Positions 21,684 through 25,567 of a stretch of DNA of 25,567 bases are shown here, in pieces (position 1 is the stretch's first letter; every line of letters begins with the position of its first letter). The notes below the pieces were generated by a model. It searched no databases. It had not been told where the DNA came from and saw nothing but the letters and a program-made list of their open reading frames with translations. The stretch is from a virus, in the IMG/VR virus record IMGVR_UViG_3300036772_000234, positions 1-25,567 of that record. One strand, 5' to 3'. The position numbers and the translations under genes are program-made.

Positions 21684-22292
21684 CTAGTCGTCGACATCCG
21701 TGTCTACTTCAACGATGAGTTCTGTGTCCTCGTCCTCGTCGGTCTCTGCCGCGTCATTGACGGGCTCGGAGGATTCAGCGTGTTTACGGGGATCGGTACC
21801 GCGACCCCAGAAGGTTTCCACGATGACTTCCATCTCAACCTTGCCGCCGTCTTTGCCAGTAACAGCAAGTTGTTTGGTCGCAGCTCCTGCTGCAAGGCGT
21901 TCAGCGTCAAGTCCAAGCTTATAGGCATTGACTGTGGCGATAGCACCGAAGTTCCCAGCAGCAATGAGTGTATCCATCTGAGCACGGGCCTTCTCTTGCA
22001 GTTCCATGCCAAGCTTCATGTGCCGATCATTCATATTGTCTATATATTCTTGGCGAAGGGCTTTCTTCCGTTCAAGCTGCTCTTCGTCGTGTTGACGGGC
22101 GCGTTCGACCCAGCCATAAAGCCGTGACCATTCCTGCACCGTTCTTTCCACGACAACCTTGCCATCAATGGGAATCTTTGCCACCCTGGACAAGCTACGC
22201 GTAGTGCCAAGAGCACAGTAGGCGTCAGAGTATGCACGGGCACGCATTGATTCTTTCGGGGGGATTTTCTTTGGGCTGTCCTTGCCTTCCAT
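21684..22292 (-). CDS. terS: Terminase small subunit, 202 aa
   Basis: The DNA-recognition subunit that would bind the packaging site and load the large terminase. The N-terminal domain (about 15-75) has an HTH-type pattern: MRARAYSDAYCALGTTRSLS, followed by VVVERTVQEWSRLYGWVERA, typical of the small terminase with a Myb-like recognition helix. A central helical region (about 75-145) could form the oligomerisation core (the MKLGMELQEKARAQMDTLIA segment). The C-terminus is acidic (AAETDEDEDTELIVEVDTDV), which may contact the large subunit. The gene lies directly upstream of the large subunit and behind the promoter-like site at 22340. Confidence 0.75.
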   Translation of the reverse strand: MEGKDSPKKIPPKESMRARAYSDAYCALGTTRSLSRVAKIPIDGKVVVERTVQEWSRLYGWVERARQHDEEQLERKKALRQEYIDNMNDRHMKLGMELQEKARAQMDTLIAAGNFGAIATVNAYKLGLDAERLAAGAATKQLAVTGKDGGKVEMEVIVETFWGRGTDPRKHAESSEPVNDAAETDEDEDTELIVEVDTDVDD

Positions 22293-22339
22293 AGTAAGCT
22301 CATCCTTATAGGGTTGTATGGTCGAACGGTATTGATGAC

Positions 22340-22369
22340 AGTATAGCCGATGAGGCAGGGAAAAAGCAA
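22340..22369 (-). promoter_or_regulatory. Promoter-like site upstream of the small terminase
   Basis: TTGCTT (22369-22364, 3 of 6 match to TTGACA) and TATACT (22345-22340, 5 of 6 match to TATAAT) are separated by 18 bases on the minus strand. The site lies immediately after the terminator at 22374-22404 and about 50 bases upstream of the small terminase ATG, where a packaging-operon promoter is expected. The -35 is weak and overlaps the terminator T-tract. Confidence 0.45.
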
Positions 22370-22373
22370 GGAA

Positions 22374-22404
22374 AAGCCCTGCTCTCTCCCCAAAAGCAGG
22401 GCTT
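22374..22404 (-). terminator. Rho-independent terminator after the DNA-binding paralog pair
   Basis: AAGCCCTGCT and AGCAGGGCTT form a perfect ten-base-pair stem with an eleven-base loop, followed on the minus strand by TTCCTTGCTTTTT. It ends the transcript of the right-hand gene cluster, 107 bases after the last stop codon. It separates the cluster from the packaging operon. Confidence 0.85.
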
Positions 22405-22511
22405 GCATTGGAGCTTCAAGGCTGTCCGTGGAAATTGCCAGCACCAAACAGCCGTAGTGGAATAGCTCAATGTTTGTTGTGCTTAGGATAGCACGGCGTG
22501 TCAACGAGAGG

Positions 22512-23162
22512 TTAGTCAGGCCTTGCAAGTTCACCGGCTCCGTAGTGACCTCCCATGATTACATCGAGGAACCAGTGTTTCTCCACGCGACGCAGGTCAA
22601 TCTCTTCGGGGTGACGACGCACAAACTCCCTGATGGCAGGGTCGGTAAAGAGCCACACATCGCCGCCTTGAGGCTCAACGCGTTCTGTCTTTCGCCGTGT
22701 TCCCTTGAGCCAGCCACTTTCAAGCCATCGTTTGGCCTGATGGTGATTACAGCCTAGCCCAAGGCAGAGCCCATGCATCGTATAGCCCTCTTGATAGCAC
22801 TTATTGATTCCCAAGCGTTTCGCCTTGAGCCGCACAGCCGTCTTTGTGCGGCCTAGATGCTTGGCAATGTCGCCAAGGCTTACCTTGTGCAGAAAGCCTT
22901 CCAGGTACTGCACTTCTTCCTCTGTCCATGGAGGTTCCTTCTGTCTCGCAAGGCCAAGGTCTCTGCCCCATTTACGCACCTGCCAGCGAGGCACGCCAAG
23001 TCTGCGTTGCAGTTCATCGATGCGCTGCGTGGTTCCGTCATAGAGTGCGAGGATGAGACGTCGGCCAGGCTCGTCCAACACATATTTTTGAGGCATGCCA
23101 CCTTTGTGAATACCAGTTCTTTTTGCTCCGACCTGCTCAAGCGGCATAAGAGGCTGTGTCAC
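22512..23162 (-). CDS. DNA-binding protein with three HTH-like segments (second paralog), 216 aa
   Basis: The GTG at 23162 (MTQPLMPLEQVGAKRTGIHK) was chosen because AAAGGAG lies eight bases upstream and because it aligns VGAKR at residues 11-15 with the upstream paralog; an alternative TTG is six codons earlier. Segments: an N-terminal HTH (about 30-72, ending VRKWGRDLGL), a SANT/Myb-like block (about 77-120; WTEEEVQYLEG, then TAVRLKAKRLGI), and a third HTH or MerR-like block (about 125-155, NHHQAKRWLESGWLKG). The end has a conserved IREFVRRHPEEID segment. It probably binds DNA, but whether it regulates transcription or marks the packaging start cannot be told. Confidence 0.75.
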   Translation of the reverse strand: MTQPLMPLEQVGAKRTGIHKGGMPQKYVLDEPGRRLILALYDGTTQRIDELQRRLGVPRWQVRKWGRDLGLARQKEPPWTEEEVQYLEGFLHKVSLGDIAKHLGRTKTAVRLKAKRLGINKCYQEGYTMHGLCLGLGCNHHQAKRWLESGWLKGTRRKTERVEPQGGDVWLFTDPAIREFVRRHPEEIDLRRVEKHWFLDVIMGGHYGAGELARPD

Positions 23163-23176
23163 GGGATATTCTCCTT

Positions 23177-23818
23177 TCAACGATCTCTTGGATTGTCCAG
23201 GGCTCCAAGGCCTCTATCGCCTGCCATGATATCAGCGATCCATAGCCAATCAAATTTGCGGGGGTCAAGTTCACCAGGGTGCGCAAAGATAAATTCACGG
23301 ATATCCCTAGCAGAGAAATGCCATACATCATGCGCAATCTCCATGCGTTGCTTCTTTCCCTTGAGCCAACCTTGTTCAACCCATTTATAGATTTTGTGGT
23401 GGTTCACTCCAAAGCCTGCCCTGAGGTCGGCCAAGCTGTACCCATCCTCGTCGTTAGGCTTGTAGAGACCGAGATGGATAGCTTTGAGTCGTACCGCAGT
23501 GTATCCACGGTGAAGCTGCAATGCAATCTCTGCAATCCCCATGCTTCCAATGCTACCCTTGAGAAAATCCATCTCTTTCTGGGTCCAGTTCCGATCACGA
23601 GAGGGACGTGTGAGGTTCATCTGGCTTGCCCACTTGCAGATAACCCAACGTGGGACGCCTAAGCACTTCTCTAGCTCATCAATGCGTGCCGATGACCCAT
23701 CATAGCGCTCATTGATGATTTTGCGGCCATGATCGCTTAGGAAATACTTCTGAGGCCTGCCACCACGTTCCAATCGCTTTGCTCCGACACGCGGGACAGG
23801 GGCTTCACGGTCAATCAT
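23177..23818 (-). CDS. DNA-binding protein with three HTH-like segments (first paralog), 213 aa
   Basis: The ATG at 23818 overlaps the MazG-like stop (TAATG). The layout matches the next gene: N-terminal HTH about 27-70 (GVPRWVICKWASQMNLT), SANT/Myb-like block about 77-118 (WTQKEMDFLKGSI, then TAVRLKAIHLGL), third block about 126-157 (NHHKIYKWVEQGWLKG) and the C-terminal IREFIFAHPGELDP. Pairwise similarity is obvious along the whole length, so it is a tandem duplicate. The third block resembles a winged-helix or excisionase-type recognition helix. Function is inferred as DNA binding only. Confidence 0.75.
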   Translation of the reverse strand: MIDREAPVPRVGAKRLERGGRPQKYFLSDHGRKIINERYDGSSARIDELEKCLGVPRWVICKWASQMNLTRPSRDRNWTQKEMDFLKGSIGSMGIAEIALQLHRGYTAVRLKAIHLGLYKPNDEDGYSLADLRAGFGVNHHKIYKWVEQGWLKGKKQRMEIAHDVWHFSARDIREFIFAHPGELDPRKFDWLWIADIMAGDRGLGALDNPRDR

Positions 23819-24333
23819 TAGTGATCCCCTTCCTCTCTGTTCTTTGATCGTTCTGCGTCAAATCCACTTGGATATCTTTTCCGTAGCTTTTCGGTGTTCT
23901 TATCCAGGACTTCCTTGAGAGGGACATTGAGTGCATTGCAAAGCGCTGTGAGATACCAGAGTACATCACCCAGCTCAAGCGCTATTTTGTCTCTATCTAA
24001 CTCATGAGAATGAAAAAGCACTTTCTTCAGAATATCACACACTTCTCCCGTCTCACCCGCAAGACCCATTGATGCCATTGCAAGTGTATCGCCATAGCCC
24101 TTGGTTCCCACGGTTCGCTGTACTTCTTGCTGATAGAGGTCGAGAGGATGATGATTGCTAAACAGAAAGCCAGCAACGAACTCACCGATTCTGCGATGCC
24201 TCTCCTTGTCTGCTTCAGGGAGATCGCGGTAAGGAACAATGTCCGAAGCGCTGGGATCATTGGATTGCTCATAGGCAAGGTCAATCTCAGCCAGACGGAC
24301 AAGCTCTCCTAGTTTCTCACGGTCGATAGTCAT
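23818..24333 (-). CDS. MazG-like nucleotide pyrophosphohydrolase, 171 aa
   Basis: All-alpha NTP pyrophosphohydrolases of the MazG family hydrolyse NTPs or dNTPs to NMP and PPi; in phages they may clean the nucleotide pool or lower ppGpp. The metal-binding motif E94-x-x-E97 and E120-x-x-D123 (GLAGETGEVCD, ALELGDVLWYL) fits the E-x-x-E-x(12-28)-E-x-x-D pattern. The N-terminal 70 residues are an extension with charged helices. The ATG at 24333 overlaps the upstream stop as ATGA, as in its neighbours, and the better ribosome binding site (AAAGGT) fits it; a GTG four codons earlier is possible. The C-terminal end is acidic and overlaps the next gene by one base. Confidence 0.85.
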   Translation of the reverse strand: MTIDREKLGELVRLAEIDLAYEQSNDPSASDIVPYRDLPEADKERHRRIGEFVAGFLFSNHHPLDLYQQEVQRTVGTKGYGDTLAMASMGLAGETGEVCDILKKVLFHSHELDRDKIALELGDVLWYLTALCNALNVPLKEVLDKNTEKLRKRYPSGFDAERSKNREEGDH

Positions 24334-24644
24334 GCCCATCCCCACCTTTCATCCGTGATCTCACACCACTTGCCAGACCGCTCTTCCCATTCCCACTCAT
24401 CAGGGTCGTCATAGTCAAAATCAGCGGTCTTCACTGGGACCCACGAAGGATCTACGAGGCCAATGCAGACCTCTTCGAGCGTCTTGCCATCCTTGGTTTC
24501 TAGATTCCTGCTTCCACCGGGATCAATGTCCATGCCTTCGTAGTCCTTGGCAAGGGCGTCAAGGAGAGGCAGGGAGAGCACTCCGTGGTCATAGATGGTG
24601 ATGATTGTATGTTCAAATGCTGAGTATGCTGCGTTATTTCCCAT
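24330..24644 (-). CDS. Hypothetical acidic protein, 104 aa
   Basis: The ATG at 24644 (MGNNAAYSAFEHTIITIYDH) follows AAGGAG nine bases upstream and overlaps the end of the LuxR-like gene by 11 bases. The first half has a helix (LSLPLLDALAKDYEGMDIDP), then a strongly acidic aromatic stretch (DFDYDDPDEWEWEERSGKWC). The family is not recognised. The acidic, Trp-rich surface could mimic DNA, as some anti-defence proteins do, but there is no direct evidence. Confidence 0.65.
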   Translation of the reverse strand: MGNNAAYSAFEHTIITIYDHGVLSLPLLDALAKDYEGMDIDPGGSRNLETKDGKTLEEVCIGLVDPSWVPVKTADFDYDDPDEWEWEERSGKWCEITDERWGWA

Positions 24645-24921
24645 TGGTAATTTCTCCTTGAATTACAGGGATTTCATCGAGTGCAATGAGTCCCTGTTGT
24701 AGTGCGTACAGTGCCAGCCTCACGCGGTCTGCCTTGTCACCCGTGGCATAGACACCTCTATGAGGCCTCACTGCAAAGCCAAGCTTGCGACGAATACGGC
24801 AGAGATGAGAGCGTACGGTTGTGGCGGCCACGCCCATCTCTGCTGCGATCCCAGCATCAGTGAAACCCTTGGCGACCCAGCGCAGGGCCTCGACCTCACG
24901 CGGTGAAAGCTTAGCAGTCAT
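24634..24921 (-). CDS. LuxR/GerE-type helix-turn-helix protein, 95 aa
   Basis: The ATG at 24921 overlaps the upstream stop as ATGA. Residues about 4-60 carry the LuxR-family DNA-binding domain: LSPREVEALRWVAKGFTDAG, then IAAEMGVAATTVRSHLCRIR with the recognition helix TVRSHLCRIRRKLGF. There is no receiver or ligand-binding domain, so it is a stand-alone HTH, like small phage regulators. The C-terminal part is a short helix pair (VRLALYALQQGLIALDEIP). It probably acts as a transcription regulator of the local genes, an inference from domain type. Confidence 0.85.
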   Translation of the reverse strand: MTAKLSPREVEALRWVAKGFTDAGIAAEMGVAATTVRSHLCRIRRKLGFAVRPHRGVYATGDKADRVRLALYALQQGLIALDEIPVIQGEITNGK

Positions 24922-25466
24922 TGATCTTCACCGAGAAGCTGCTCTGTCAGATCAACAAGCTCATCTGGTGATTTTGCATCAAATGAGGGTTGTCCGTATT
25001 TCTTCCACTCCTTCAATAGCTCTTCCAGGTCTTTGACGTGGCTCACTGCTTGTGCAAGGTCTCCTTGAAGCTCTTCAATGCGTTTGCCTTGATCCACAAT
25101 GTTTGCTGCCATGGCAACCCCTGCCTCTTGCATTGTGAGGAGTTCGGTTTCTAACGTATGATTTTGGCGCACCAAAGAAGCCGTTTTCTTGATCGACTCT
25201 CCGAGCAAGCTCCATCCTTGCATGGGGCCACATTTTGCAGGTTCGAACACGCCCGATGCTGCATACGCTTGCAGATAGGGTAAAACGGCTTGTACCTCCT
25301 CTCTTGTGAAGTGCGTATACGGCGCATGCATTGATATGTCCCCGTCTTCCCTGATAGCACAGCGCAAAGACTCCTCAAATGCAACAAGAGTGATTTTCTC
25401 GTTGTACGTGTTTTTAAAGCTGATATAGTCTTGGTCTATGGGTGTCTTACCTGTTTCAATGTTCAT
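24918..25466 (-). CDS. Hypothetical coiled-coil protein, 182 aa
   Basis: The ATG at 25466 overlaps the stop of the partial upstream gene as ATGA (MNIETGKTPIDQDYISFKNT). Residues about 1-90 are mixed alpha/beta (TREEVQAVLPYLQAYAASGV). From about residue 90 to 155 it forms a long coiled coil (IKKTASLVRQNHTLETELLT, then ELQGDLAQAVSHVKDLEELL). It ends in an acidic tail (ELVDLTEQLLGEDQ). No enzyme motif is present. Coupling to the LuxR-like gene suggests common expression, nothing more. Confidence 0.66.
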   Translation of the reverse strand: MNIETGKTPIDQDYISFKNTYNEKITLVAFEESLRCAIREDGDISMHAPYTHFTREEVQAVLPYLQAYAASGVFEPAKCGPMQGWSLLGESIKKTASLVRQNHTLETELLTMQEAGVAMAANIVDQGKRIEELQGDLAQAVSHVKDLEELLKEWKKYGQPSFDAKSPDELVDLTEQLLGEDQ

Positions 25467-25567
25467 ACCATTTCCTCGCTTTTCTCTGCCTCTCTTGGCA
25501 AATCTGGGAACTTCTCTGCGATCCGTGCAATCAAGGCGTCCTCACTCATCCTCTCGACGATTGGCAG
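25463..25567 (-). CDS. Partial gene, C-terminal 34 residues (start off the right edge)
   Basis: An open frame enters at the right edge and ends at TGA 25465-25463, reading VERMSEDALIARIAEKFPDL then PREAEKSEEMV. The stop overlaps the next ATG as ATGA. An internal ATG would give a 28-residue peptide, but the absence of a ribosome binding site before it favours a longer truncated gene. Function unknown. Confidence 0.5.
   Translation of the reverse strand: MPIVERMSEDALIARIAEKFPDLPREAEKSEEMV

Noticed and set aside
21090-22127. Plus-strand 345-residue open frame
   Set aside because: It is antisense to both terminase genes, has a run of low-complexity and Cys-rich translation and no ribosome binding site. 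The minus-strand frame carries Walker and nuclease motifs.
22480-22510. TTGACA at about 22503-22498 and small palindrome GTGCT/AGCAC next to it
   Set aside because: No matching -10 occurs at 16-18 bases and the stem is only five base pairs, so I do not call a promoter or operator.
22040-22534. Minus-strand 164-residue open frame spanning the intergenic gap
   Set aside because: It overlaps the small terminase in another frame and crosses the terminator and promoter. Its start has no ribosome binding site.
1-25567. CRISPR array, tRNA, integrase, insertion sequence or attachment site
   Set aside because: I saw no regularly spaced repeats, tRNA-like cloverleaf, recombinase motif or terminal inverted repeats. 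The only mobile element recognised is the group I intron with its endonuclease.

Overview
The window is a segment of a double-stranded DNA tailed bacteriophage or prophage. Every gene I can support lies on the minus strand, so the genome reads from right (25567) to left (1). It carries the packaging and head module of an HK97-fold phage: small and large terminase, portal, prohead protease fused to a scaffold, major capsid protein, head-tail joining proteins and the start of a tail tube gene. Strong AAGGAG-type ribosome binding sites, ATGA/TTGA stop-start overlaps, and GTG and TTG starts indicate a bacterial host. I cannot name the host. No integrase, lysis, replication or tRNA gene is present, so lifestyle cannot be judged.

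Right part (25567-22405): a tightly overlapping set of small genes. It holds an unfinished gene, a coiled-coil protein, a LuxR/GerE-type helix-turn-helix protein, an unknown acidic protein, a MazG-like nucleotide pyrophosphohydrolase and two tandem paralogous DNA-binding proteins with three HTH-like segments each. A Rho-independent terminator (22374-22404) closes this unit, and a promoter-like site just beyond it probably starts the packaging transcript.

Middle (22292-9414): small terminase, large terminase, a set of small unknown proteins (including a 36-residue and a 46-residue single-span membrane protein too short for ordinary ORF calling), the portal, two tandem zinc-ribbon-like paralogs, an RtcB-type RNA ligase, a head-morphogenesis-like protein, two tandem small paralogs and a 675-residue prohead protease/scaffold fusion.

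Left (9413-1): a hairpin and a TTGACA promoter lead into a major capsid gene split by a group I intron. The intron core (P3 to P9) can be folded by eye, and the intron carries an endonuclease with five HTH repeats and an HNH domain. Downstream come a small unknown protein, two beta-rich proteins that share a module, connector and completion proteins, a previously unlisted gene for a 36-residue histidine-rich cationic peptide (11 His, three copies of HTHKRH), a tail-completion candidate and the tail tube gene that runs off the left edge.

Two themes stand out: repeated tandem duplication of accessory genes (three adjacent paralog pairs plus one shared domain), and RNA biology inside the structural cluster (a self-splicing intron in the capsid gene and an RtcB ligase between portal and protease). 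No gene-free stretch longer than 300 bases exists; the longest are 9197-9413 and 22293-22511, both described as regulatory.
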